Of a DNA stretch of 20,354 nt, positions 1-7,600 are shown one piece after another. A program made the position numbers and the translations under genes. Position 1 is the stretch's first letter, and each line of letters starts with the position of its first letter. Location: the IMG/VR virus record IMGVR_UViG_3300025120_000736, positions 1-20,354 of that record; one strand, written 5' to 3'. The notes beneath the pieces were generated by a model. That model saw only the letters and a program-made list of their open reading frames with translations. It had not been told where the DNA came from and searched no databases. Origin of the DNA: a virus.

Positions 1-319
1 TAAATTTTACATCTAACTTGTTATTAGTTGCTCCTTCAAACGTTGAAATTACTGTTCCATCATTTGCCCCAGACTTAACATGCATAAATGCAGTTGGCGT
101 TACCTGATTGATACCAACTTTACCAGCAGAAGTTATACGAACTCTCTCTGAATTATTAGTGCCTAGTGTCAATACATTATTTGATGGTGAATATATGCTA
201 GCACCAGTACCTACATTAAGACCAAGGGTTCCTCCGCTACCTACTGCAATTCCCTTTGGAAACTGAGGAGCTCCAGTATCATAATGATTGACTATATCAT
301 TGACTTGAATCTTAGACAT
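1..319 (-). CDS. Fibre-like virion protein, N-terminal part (runs off the window)
   Basis: An open frame begins with ATG at 317-319 and continues uninterrupted for 106 codons to the left edge, so only the N-terminus is present. The protein starts MSKIQVNDIVNHYDTGAPQF and resembles the start of the next gene upstream (353 aa, MSKINVSTITN), pointing to a shared virion-attachment segment. Residues about 56-78 contain SERVRITSAGKVGIN followed by TPTAFMHV. This is the ERxRIxxxGxVGIGTxxP..LHV pattern common in phage tail fibres and tailspikes, often ahead of a peptidase S74-type chaperone domain; whether that domain follows is not visible. A CTAAATA late promoter lies 16 nt before the ATG. There is no clear Shine-Dalgarno sequence, only a weak GAG next to the start. 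Structural and tail-associated is likely; the precise role is unknown. Confidence 0.8.
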   Translation of the reverse strand, partial: MSKIQVNDIVNHYDTGAPQFPKGIAVGSGGTLGLNVGTGASIYSPSNNVLTLGTNNSERVRITSAGKVGINQVTPTAFMHVKSGANDGTVISTFEGATNNKLDVKF

Positions 320-335
320 CTCAATTCTTTTTAGT

Positions 336-342
336 TATTTAG
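336..342 (-). promoter_or_regulatory. Late promoter motif CTAAATA for the partial fibre gene
   Basis: On the minus strand the motif CTAAATA is followed by ACTAAAAAGAATTGAG and then ATG. CTAAATA is the variant of the T4 TATAAATA late promoter described for cyanophages. It sits in the 28-bp gap between the 353-aa gene and the partial gene. The inferred leader is only about 10 nt. Confidence 0.6.
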
Positions 343-347
343 GGGTA

Positions 348-1409
348 TTATGTAGATACGTAAGTCACTGCAAAAGATATTTCATCGCTTGCAGCAAATT
401 GGACTCCTCCTGCATGATGTATATTTTCTACTCTAAGCGTAGTGGAACCCTCTTCAACAATATAAGGTATGTTTTTATAATAATTACCACTTCCAGCACT
501 GATATCCAACCAGAAAAGTCCCCCTCCAGCTCTACCTAGTTGAGTGGTTGATGTTACTGTAAATGGCAAACCTACTGCCATATTACCAACAGGTGAACTT
601 ACACTTGCAATTCTAAGTTGTCCATTAATAGTAACAAGGCGACCAATTTTTATATAAGATAGTGTGTTAAAAGATGTATTTAAAGTAGCAGAACCGGAAG
701 ACTGAAAAGAAATTGATGGATTATATGTTCCTTCTTCATACTCATCAAGCAACTCATTAGTCATTCCAGTGGCATGACCAGTAGCAGAGAAGTCAATACC
801 ATGACCATTTGCAACTACAAGGTCACCATTAGTAATATTGACATTACCACCAGATTTAATGACAAGTTTTTCACCACCATTATTATAAAAAAGTGTATCT
901 TCGTTCTCTTGGTTTTCAATATAAAATTTACGACTAGATGATGCAGTAAGTCTTACACCACTAGTACTAGCACTTCCAATAGCACCAGTAGTCAATTGTA
1001 ATGTAAATGAACCTGCTGATGGTTCATGCATTTGTACGGTATAAGTGCCTCCTGAAGTGTTGATGCCTATATCGCCATTATCATGTATACGAAGTTTCTC
1101 ACTAATATCTGTTTCACTAGTGCCATTGTTTGTCCAAAAAGTTAACGCTCCATTCCAATTACCACCTTCTCTAATACCTGCTACTTGTGATGTTATCCAA
1201 GTAGGATAATTATCATTAAATTGTCCAAAAGAGATAGATGGACCTGCATCCTGTGAATTACCATACGAATAAGACCCATTTGTGGTCAATTTCAATGCTT
1301 TAGTAACAGCACCATTTGCATGAGTTACAGCAGTAGTCGTCACACCAGAAAGCACTGGACCAGAAGTGCCAGTCCTATTAGTAATAGTGCTTACATTAAT
1401 CTTAGACAT
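348..1409 (-). CDS. Tail-fibre-like virion structural protein (353 aa)
   Basis: The protein starts MSKINVSTITNRTGTSGPV, sharing the MSKI.V..I.N opening with the gene immediately downstream. Residues about 100-120 carry SEKLRIHDNGDIGIN, the same LRIxxxGxxGIN fibre motif seen in the partial gene. Around residues 216-232 the sequence LLDEYEEGTYNPSISF matches a LDDYEEGTWTP-type element that I recall from marine phage fibre proteins, where it introduces a C-terminal beta-rich domain. Here about 125 residues follow, rich in Gly, Ser, Thr and aromatic residues, ending FAVTYVST. There is no signal peptide, membrane segment or recognised catalytic motif. The gene has its own late promoter in the short upstream gap and stands as a single-gene unit. 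It may be a short fibre or receptor-contact protein. The fibre-like assignment is from motifs; the virion position is inferred. Confidence 0.85.
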   Translation of the reverse strand: MSKINVSTITNRTGTSGPVLSGVTTTAVTHANGAVTKALKLTTNGSYSYGNSQDAGPSISFGQFNDNYPTWITSQVAGIREGGNWNGALTFWTNNGTSETDISEKLRIHDNGDIGINTSGGTYTVQMHEPSAGSFTLQLTTGAIGSASTSGVRLTASSSRKFYIENQENEDTLFYNNGGEKLVIKSGGNVNITNGDLVVANGHGIDFSATGHATGMTNELLDEYEEGTYNPSISFQSSGSATLNTSFNTLSYIKIGRLVTINGQLRIASVSSPVGNMAVGLPFTVTSTTQLGRAGGGLFWLDISAGSGNYYKNIPYIVEEGSTTLRVENIHHAGGVQFAASDEISFAVTYVST

Positions 1410-1426
1410 TTCTACTTCTTTTTAGG

Positions 1427-1434
1427 TATTTATC
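1427..1434 (-). promoter_or_regulatory. Late promoter GATAAATA for the 353-aa gene
   Basis: The minus strand reads TTTGATAAATACCTAAAAAG and then reaches ATG 17 nt after the motif. The motif's first bases overlap the TGA stop codon (1433-1435) of the preceding 252-aa gene. The downstream CTAAAAAGAA element is nearly the same as at the 319 start. Confidence 0.65.
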
Positions 1435-2191
1435 AAAGGTCGCCCAGTTGATATAGGTCAGTGACAAGGGTCTTACCCAGACCAACTGTCATACCTACAC
1501 CAGTAGCAACAATGATAGTGGGTTCTTGAACTACAACATATGAATTATTAGCGCCAGCACTATTAGCATCAAGTACGATGTCCTCAGTGACTTTTGTAGC
1601 AGCATCAATATAACTGAATGGACTCTTTACACCACTTCTATATTTAATAGCAGTACCAACACCAGCACCACCTTCAATCTTTACATCAACAGTGCCACCA
1701 TTGACAGAGAAAGTATTACCAGTACCAATAAAGTTGATGTTGGTGATACCCTGACCAACCTGAACACCTTCTGATGCAATACCAACAGCAGAGATGAAAG
1801 TAGTACTGATACCACTGATTGTGGTAACACCCAGAACTTCAAGGTCTTCAACAACATTCAGACTACCAGTGACTGCTACATCACCACCAACTGTAAAGTT
1901 GCCAAGTGCTTCTCTAATGTTACCAATATTGAATGCCTTGTATGCCATTGTCTCAATGACATCACCAGTAATACAAGGTACAACTAATGAGAACTTACTT
2001 CCATCAGTTGCATTATAGTCAATACCTGTGACTAACTTTGTACCATTAAGATATACCTCAAAGTATCCTGGTTGATACTTTGCAGCAAAGTCAAAAACTG
2101 TTTGTGGGGCAGTAGGTTGGTATACCTGGCGAGCAACGATTACTGTTGAATCACTAGGTGAACGCCCAAGATAACCATTATTGCCTAGCAT
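1433..2191 (-). CDS. Virion structural protein with NGxxL-type fibre module (252 aa)
   Basis: Residues about 20-95 (VIVARQVYQPTAPQTVFDF, then YFEVYLNGTKL and DYNATDGSKFSL) match a module frequent in phage tail fibres and baseplate-associated proteins, with the pattern tF.v.Y..g.veVylNG..L....Dy.atdG..i.L. The middle (residues 95-140) has LTVGGDVAVTGSLNVVEDL and GVTTISGIST, the repeat style of the larger neighbours. The C-terminal part is a unique Gly/Val/Ala-rich beta region. The start is fixed by a strong AAGGAG at 2201-2206, nine nt before ATG, lying inside the last codons of the 175-aa gene. The stop and start are separated by one base, so the two genes are probably translationally coupled and share a late promoter. 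A structural role is well supported; which appendage it belongs to is not. Confidence 0.85.
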   Translation of the reverse strand: MLGNNGYLGRSPSDSTVIVARQVYQPTAPQTVFDFAAKYQPGYFEVYLNGTKLVTGIDYNATDGSKFSLVVPCITGDVIETMAYKAFNIGNIREALGNFTVGGDVAVTGSLNVVEDLEVLGVTTISGISTTFISAVGIASEGVQVGQGITNINFIGTGNTFSVNGGTVDVKIEGGAGVGTAIKYRSGVKSPFSYIDAATKVTEDIVLDANSAGANNSYVVVQEPTIIVATGVGMTVGLGKTLVTDLYQLGDL

Positions 2192-2192
2192 A

Positions 2193-2720
2193 TCAAGCTA
2201 CTCCTTCTAAAATGCTAAGACTAGCGTCTACAGCTTGATTTGCATCACAGTAAATTCTAATCTGCTCATTAGGTCTTAAGATTGTTTTACCAGCATCACT
2301 GATAACAAATGATGAACCAGTGGGAACAGGAATATCATTAGCAATATTTGCAAAAGTATTACCAACACCAATCTCAACAAAAAGATTAATACTATTGTCT
2401 GTTAGGTTGGCAAATGTGCCTCCCACAAGAATAGACTTAGTAGTTGCAGTATATGCAGTTGTGGGACCAAGAAATTCTACTCTTTGTCCAGTAGCAGCAG
2501 CAGTGTTTGTTGATGTCTTATCACATCTTACTTGACTAGCATCAATATAAGCAACTTTTGCACCACCCCTAAAATGTTGGGTGTTTACCATATCCCCAAC
2601 CTGAATCAATCCAGTTGAAATACCTGAGATAATTGTAACACCAGCACCAATACTGCCAGAAGTGCTGCTCGTTATAATACCAGCTGCTGATGTCAATGAA
2701 TTGTTAAATGACTCTGCCAT
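2193..2720 (-). CDS. Small virion-associated beta protein (175 aa)
   Basis: I do not recognise a named family. The N-terminal half (residues about 10-85) has IGAGVTIISGISTGLIQVGD and a segment around HFRGGAKVAYIDASQVRCDK, with the G.T.ISGIST flavour of the neighbouring repeat proteins. The C-terminal half (residues about 88-175) runs from YTATTKSILVGGTFANL through IPVPTG and RPNEQIRIYCDANQ to SILEGVA. It aligns by eye with most of the 116-aa protein encoded at 4347-4697 (YTAPTGYSAIVLLAQATNI, FPVP, LETGDSVVIKSSSN, SSILETL), so the two look like paralogous beta-sandwiches. The gene opens a two-gene unit driven by the GATAAATA motif at 2740-2747. It may be a small decoration or connector subunit, which is inference. 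Confidence 0.8.
   Translation of the reverse strand: MAESFNNSLTSAAGIITSSTSGSIGAGVTIISGISTGLIQVGDMVNTQHFRGGAKVAYIDASQVRCDKTSTNTAAATGQRVEFLGPTTAYTATTKSILVGGTFANLTDNSINLFVEIGVGNTFANIANDIPVPTGSSFVISDAGKTILRPNEQIRIYCDANQAVDASLSILEGVA
2201..2206 (-). promoter_or_regulatory. Shine-Dalgarno AAGGAG for the 252-aa gene
   Basis: AAGGAG lies within the last codons of the 175-aa gene, nine nt before the ATG at 2191. It sets the start of the 252-aa gene and supports re-initiation by ribosomes finishing the upstream gene. Confidence 0.7.
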
Positions 2721-2739
2721 CGTATCAATACTTTTTAGT

Positions 2740-2747
2740 TATTTATC
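2740..2747 (-). promoter_or_regulatory. Late promoter GATAAATA for the 175-252 aa unit
   Basis: The minus strand reads TTTGATAAATAACTAAAAAG, with ATG 19 nt beyond the motif. The motif overlaps the TGA stop (2746-2748) of the 531-aa gene, the same arrangement as at 1427-1434. The ACTAAAAAG extension matches the promoter at 336-342. Confidence 0.65.
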
Positions 2748-4341
2748 AAAGTCCACCAAGAGCAATAACCATTGCTAAGGTTGGAACTGTATTCTCATTA
2801 ATAGTAAGGTTGCCTTCTACATTTGTATCACCTGTCACTTCAAGAGCAAAATTTGGATTTAAAGTGTCAGTACCAATACCAACACTCTCAGTTGCTACAA
2901 GATTCTTAGATGTAATGATGCCAGCAAACTGTGCATCACCAGTATTTTCAAGTGTAACACCAATTGCAACATTAGGTGTAGTACCACCAATATTAACACC
3001 ACCACCTAGTGTAGATACGCCAATTACAGTTAATTGGTCTGCAGTAATAATATCAGTTTTGGCAAGTCCAGTAATTGTTACTCTGCCTGTTGCACTTGAT
3101 ACTGAAATGTTTTCACCTGCAACCAGTGAGGTTACAATTCCTGAAATATCAGAACCATTACCAAAATAATTAAGGGCAGTTACAACACCAGTAAATATTG
3201 CACCACCTTGTTTTGTAAGAGTTGCAGCAATTCCAGCACTGCTGCCAGGGTCACCAATATGAATGCCTTCTCTTGCTGTAATCAGACCAACAGCATCAAT
3301 ATTAGATACATCTGAATAAGACAGAGTACCACCAACTGTTAAGTTACCAGTTATTGTTGCAGCAAGTGCAACTAAATTAGTAACATCAATTGTATTTGCA
3401 TCAAGATTAGCAACACTAGTGACACCAATTAGATTAGTGTTTCTAAATGTGCCATTATCAACAAATCCAGTATCTAAGAGTGTTACATTGTTGAGAGTAC
3501 TGACCCCAGAAACTGTAAGAGTATCAGCTAATATATTATTAGTAGCAGCAATTGAAGTAAGTGTTACTGCCCCTTTAGCAAATCCACCCAATACTTCAGT
3601 TGAAGTAAATGTAAGTCCTGCTCCAATACTAATACTAGTGACAATACCAGTGATATTATCACCAGTACCAAAGTAATCAGCACCTGTAATTGTGCTTGCA
3701 GTAGATACACCATTAATTACAAGTGTATCAACTATAATATTATCTGATACAGTAATTGTACCAATACCAATCTCACCAGATGTTACAACACCAATTACAT
3801 TTATATTATTTCCTCTAATGTCAAGGGCAGAAAAACTTCCTGCCATCCCAACAACAGATCCCTCATCAAACAGTGTAATACCTTCAATAGCACCAACTGG
3901 TGCTACTGGCAACCATTGTGGGGGTTGTCCTGGTCCTCTGGAATATAAACCTTGTCCTGTTGAACCATTCTCAAAGAATGTAGTAACACCAGCTTGTTCT
4001 TGATATAATAACCTACCTGCTGCTCCACCAAATATATTACTTGCAGAACCTGCACTTGTAATTCCAGTCAGTCCTAGACCAGAACCATAGTATTCATTAG
4101 CGGTGACAATACCAACACTTATCTTCTTTCTATTGGCAACATCTACAACATCACCTGGCACTGTCGTGCCAATGCCAATACTATTGGAAATATATGCTGA
4201 ACCCTCAACATGCAGCTCTTGCTGTGCTGTAGAAGTATTAACTCCAAGACGACCAGTTACTTCTAGTGTGGTTTTACCATCACTAAATGAAGCTATACCT
4301 ACTTTAAGGTTCTTGAAATCTTTACTAGCGTACCTTGTCAT
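2746..4341 (-). CDS. Repeat-rich virion structural protein (531 aa)
   Basis: This is a low-charge, Gly/Thr/Val/Ile-rich protein made almost wholly of short beta repeats ending in GVST, GIVT or GITS. Near the N-terminus are LEVTGRLGVNTSTAQQELHV and SIGIGTTVPGDVVDV, fibre motifs of the GIGTxxP type. There are three YFGxGxxLTGI motifs: NEYYGSGLGLTGI, ADYFGTGDNITGI and LNYFGNGSDISGI. Residues about 103-147 (IFGGAAGRLLYQEQAGVTT through GPGQPPQWLPV) repeat a module found twice in the 2033-aa protein. The end, LEVTGDTNVEGNLTINE then MVIALGGL, resembles the end of the 2033-aa protein (ILALGGDS). The gene follows the 116-aa gene after five bases and has no late promoter of its own, so it is probably the third gene of the unit starting at 10800. 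Fibre-like or tail-surface role is inferred. Confidence 0.85.
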   Translation of the reverse strand: MTRYASKDFKNLKVGIASFSDGKTTLEVTGRLGVNTSTAQQELHVEGSAYISNSIGIGTTVPGDVVDVANRKKISVGIVTANEYYGSGLGLTGITSAGSASNIFGGAAGRLLYQEQAGVTTFFENGSTGQGLYSRGPGQPPQWLPVAPVGAIEGITLFDEGSVVGMAGSFSALDIRGNNINVIGVVTSGEIGIGTITVSDNIIVDTLVINGVSTASTITGADYFGTGDNITGIVTSISIGAGLTFTSTEVLGGFAKGAVTLTSIAATNNILADTLTVSGVSTLNNVTLLDTGFVDNGTFRNTNLIGVTSVANLDANTIDVTNLVALAATITGNLTVGGTLSYSDVSNIDAVGLITAREGIHIGDPGSSAGIAATLTKQGGAIFTGVVTALNYFGNGSDISGIVTSLVAGENISVSSATGRVTITGLAKTDIITADQLTVIGVSTLGGGVNIGGTTPNVAIGVTLENTGDAQFAGIITSKNLVATESVGIGTDTLNPNFALEVTGDTNVEGNLTINENTVPTLAMVIALGGL

Positions 4342-4346
4342 TTTTA

Positions 4347-4697
4347 TTACTGATTAAGTGTCTCTAGGATAGATGAGATAAATTTCACATCAGTATTGCT
4401 ACTGGATTTTATAACAACAGAATCACCAGTTTCTAGAACAAGTTTACCTGCCAAGAGATTGGCAGCATCATTTGCAGGAACTGGAAATCCTAACAAGAGT
4501 TCAGTGGTAACAGCAATACCTGCTGTGTTCCTTACATGAGAGAAAGTAACAGTATTAGTGTCACTACCAATATTAGTTGCTTGTGCTAAAAGGACAATAG
4601 CACTATATCCAGTTGGTGCTGTGTAAATACCAACTGACTCAGAGTTTGCTGTGACAATGCCAGTGATTGTCTGATAATTGTTAAGGGCTAGTGCCAT
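4347..4697 (-). CDS. Small virion-associated beta-sandwich protein (116 aa)
   Basis: This is a compact beta protein. Its core runs from VGIYTAPTGYSAIVLLAQAT through VTFSHV, FPVPANDAANLLAGKLVLET and GDSVVIKSSSN to SSILETLNQ. Such small proteins, with YTAPTGxxAIVL near the start and GKLVLExGDxI near the end, recur beside fibre genes in marine phages; I know of no settled name. The C-terminal half of the 175-aa protein appears to be a diverged copy. The gene begins one base after the stop of the 2033-aa gene. Its strong AGGAGG lies inside the last codons of that gene, so it should be translated in step with it. It could be a partner or cap for the large protein. That is inferred from coupling only. 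Confidence 0.82.
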   Translation of the reverse strand: MALALNNYQTITGIVTANSESVGIYTAPTGYSAIVLLAQATNIGSDTNTVTFSHVRNTAGIAVTTELLLGFPVPANDAANLLAGKLVLETGDSVVIKSSSNTDVKFISSILETLNQ

Positions 4698-4698
4698 T

Positions 4699-7600
4699 TT
4701 ATGAATCTCCTCCTAATGCGAGAATGTAAGGTGTAATGTTGGCAAAAAGACTTCTATTGTAAGCATCACCAGTAATTGAACCTTCAAGTTGGTTGATGAT
4801 GACACCTTCACCAATTTTGAAGTTACCTGCCTGGTCAGTTGAAGTAAAGATAACCAGACCTCCATTCTTATTCACAATTTCATTTTCTGGGATTGCAACA
4901 CCACCACGAGCAGGGAGAGCATCAGGGAATGTATTACCAGAACCAATATATTCAAATGCTTGACTGGATGCTAATACTCTACTCTGCTTAAAGAATGGAA
5001 CTGTATTTCCAACACCAAGTGCATAAGGTACATTATCAGTAAATGTGACAGTAGATATACCCTGTGAAATAGGGGTTGAGCTACTAACCACATAGTATGT
5101 AGGTAAGATATCAGGTGTGCCTGTGGCAGCACCAGCAATGGTCACAGTGGGTGTTCCAGTGTAACCTCTACCATTAGAAATCATCTGAACACCAGTCACT
5201 ATACCATTAGTAATAAGTGCTGTTCCTGTTGCTTTAATACCCCAAGATTCAGATGGGTCAGAGAATGTAATTTTTGGTGATTGTGTATATCCACTACCAC
5301 CATTGGTGATTATGACACCTTTGATAGTGTTATAAATGCTATCAAAGTAAACAACCTGACCATCATAAGGTCTGATTACATAGTTGTTAGTGTTTCCACC
5401 ACTATCATAACCATGAATGATTGTAGAAACACCTACATATGTGGTAAATTCGTTACTACCACTAGAAATACTGTTAGCAACAGCACTTACGAAATTATGT
5501 AATGATGTGTCTGACGAAGCACCTACATCTACAGTAAATGTAGTAGAGTTGGTGACAGTAACTGTCAAGAACTTATTAGAAGCAGGGTCTGTAGTTCTTG
5601 GATATGTGTGATTAGTAGCATTAGCGTCAGTGGCACAGGTAAATGTCAGTGAGTTGTCTGCAATTACAACCTGATCACCAGTGGATAATCCGTTTGCACT
5701 TGTAGTAACAATTGTTAGAATGCCAGTTGAAGGATTGTAATCTGTACCAGTTGTGGCGGTATATGTTGTAATTGGTACATTATTGACTGTGAATATTCTA
5801 CCAAAGTTATCAGGGAAGGTTGCTAAGTTAGCAGGACCAACATTGATAGTAATAGTATCACTAGTTACTGCATCAACACCTAAAATTCTGCAAGATGCAG
5901 GGTCAGTGTATGCAGGATAAGACTTAACAACTGTGTTGCCATCTTTGGTGCAAGTCAAACTTACAGAATTGTCTGTAAGAGTAATCAAACTTTCTGCTTT
6001 CTTGACACCACCAGCAGTAGCAGAAACCCAAGTATGTGCATAATTGCCAGTAGTTGTAGCACCAATAAAGACAGTGAATGTGGTAGCATTAGTTACAGTA
6101 ACTTGCTTCCACTTATTGAATACTGGGTCAGTTGTTCTAGGATATGTAATCTGAGCATTGTTGCCATCAGATGTGCAAGTGAATGTGAGTGATTGCTTGT
6201 CAAACTTAACAAGATCACCAGTTGTCATGCCATGAGCACCTGTGGTTACAACAGTCAGAAGACCAGTTGTAGGTTCATAAGTTGTTCCAGAACCAGCAGT
6301 AAGTGCAGTTGCAGCAGTCAATCCATGTGCTGTATTGACATCTAAGACAAGAGAACCAGTTGGTCCATCATAAGTTGTTCCAACAACAGCAGTGTATGAT
6401 GCAGCCTTTGTTCTTGCTACAATAGCATCAGTAACACCACTTACAAAGGCATGTGTTCCACCAGAAGGTGACTTACCAATGTTCAGTGTAATTGTTGCAG
6501 TATCTATTGCTTCAACACCAAAGATTTTTCCTGATGCTGGATCAGTTGAACGAGGATATGAATGATTAGTTGCATCACTATCCTGAGCACAGGTGAATGT
6601 AACACCACCATCTGCAATACTAATGAGACTGTTTGCTCTCAGAATACCACTAGCAACAGCACTTACCCAAGTGTGAAGGGAAGTATCAGATGACTTACCA
6701 ATGTTCATGGTAAATGTAGTGGTATTTGTTACTACAACTTGCTTCCACTTATTGTTTACAGGGTCAGTTGCTCTTGGATAGTCATGATTAGTTGCATTTC
6801 CATCCTTAGCACAAGTAAATCTCAATGAACCCTCAACAATCTTGACATAATCACCAGTGGTCATACCATGAACACCAGTTGTGACAACAGTTAAGATACC
6901 AGTTGATGGATTATATGCAGTTCCTGTGGTAGCAGTAAATTCACTATCTGCTGTTTGACCATGACCTGAACCAATGTTCAGAACCAAAAGACCAGTTGCA
7001 GGGTCATATGTTGTGCCTGTTGTAGCACTAAATCTATTTGATACCCCAGTGTTTGTAATGGCATCAGTAACACCACTTGAGAATGTATGTGGATATGGGG
7101 GACAAGTGAAACCAAGACCAGCAAGGTTAACACTCATTCCCTTAGTATAACCATGTGCCTTCTGAGTGGTTACTGTAGTGAGACCAGTTGATGCATCATA
7201 TAATGCATTCTGAACAGAAACTGTTTCTGCACTTATATTAATTGGGAATGTGTTTTGATTGGCAGATTGGAACTCATCAATGGTTCCAATGAAATTAGTG
7301 GGTCCAATACCATCAGCAACCAGACCCAATCTACCAAATGATGAATTGGAGTTAGTCAGGTCACATTGACCACCAGAAGTACAAACAATACTCTGGTCAT
7401 TATAGATGGTGAAGATAGAAACTAACTGAGCATAACCTTCATTTGAGATTGAAACACCAATACCACCCTGATTAAGTTGAGTATAGGAGTCAACATTCAT
7501 TGCTCTGGTGTCACCAACTACATTAGCACCATCAATCTTCATACCAATACTGTTGGAGATGAAGTTTGTGCAGTTTCTAATATATGGACCTTGTGTTACA

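Noticed and set aside
2708-3169. Plus-strand frames across the 531-aa gene (2708-3169, 3419-3676, 3692-4003, 4103-4357)
   Set aside because: They are antisense shadows of Gly/Thr/Val-rich codons, have Pro/Val/Ser-rich translations, and have no ribosome-binding sites or promoters.
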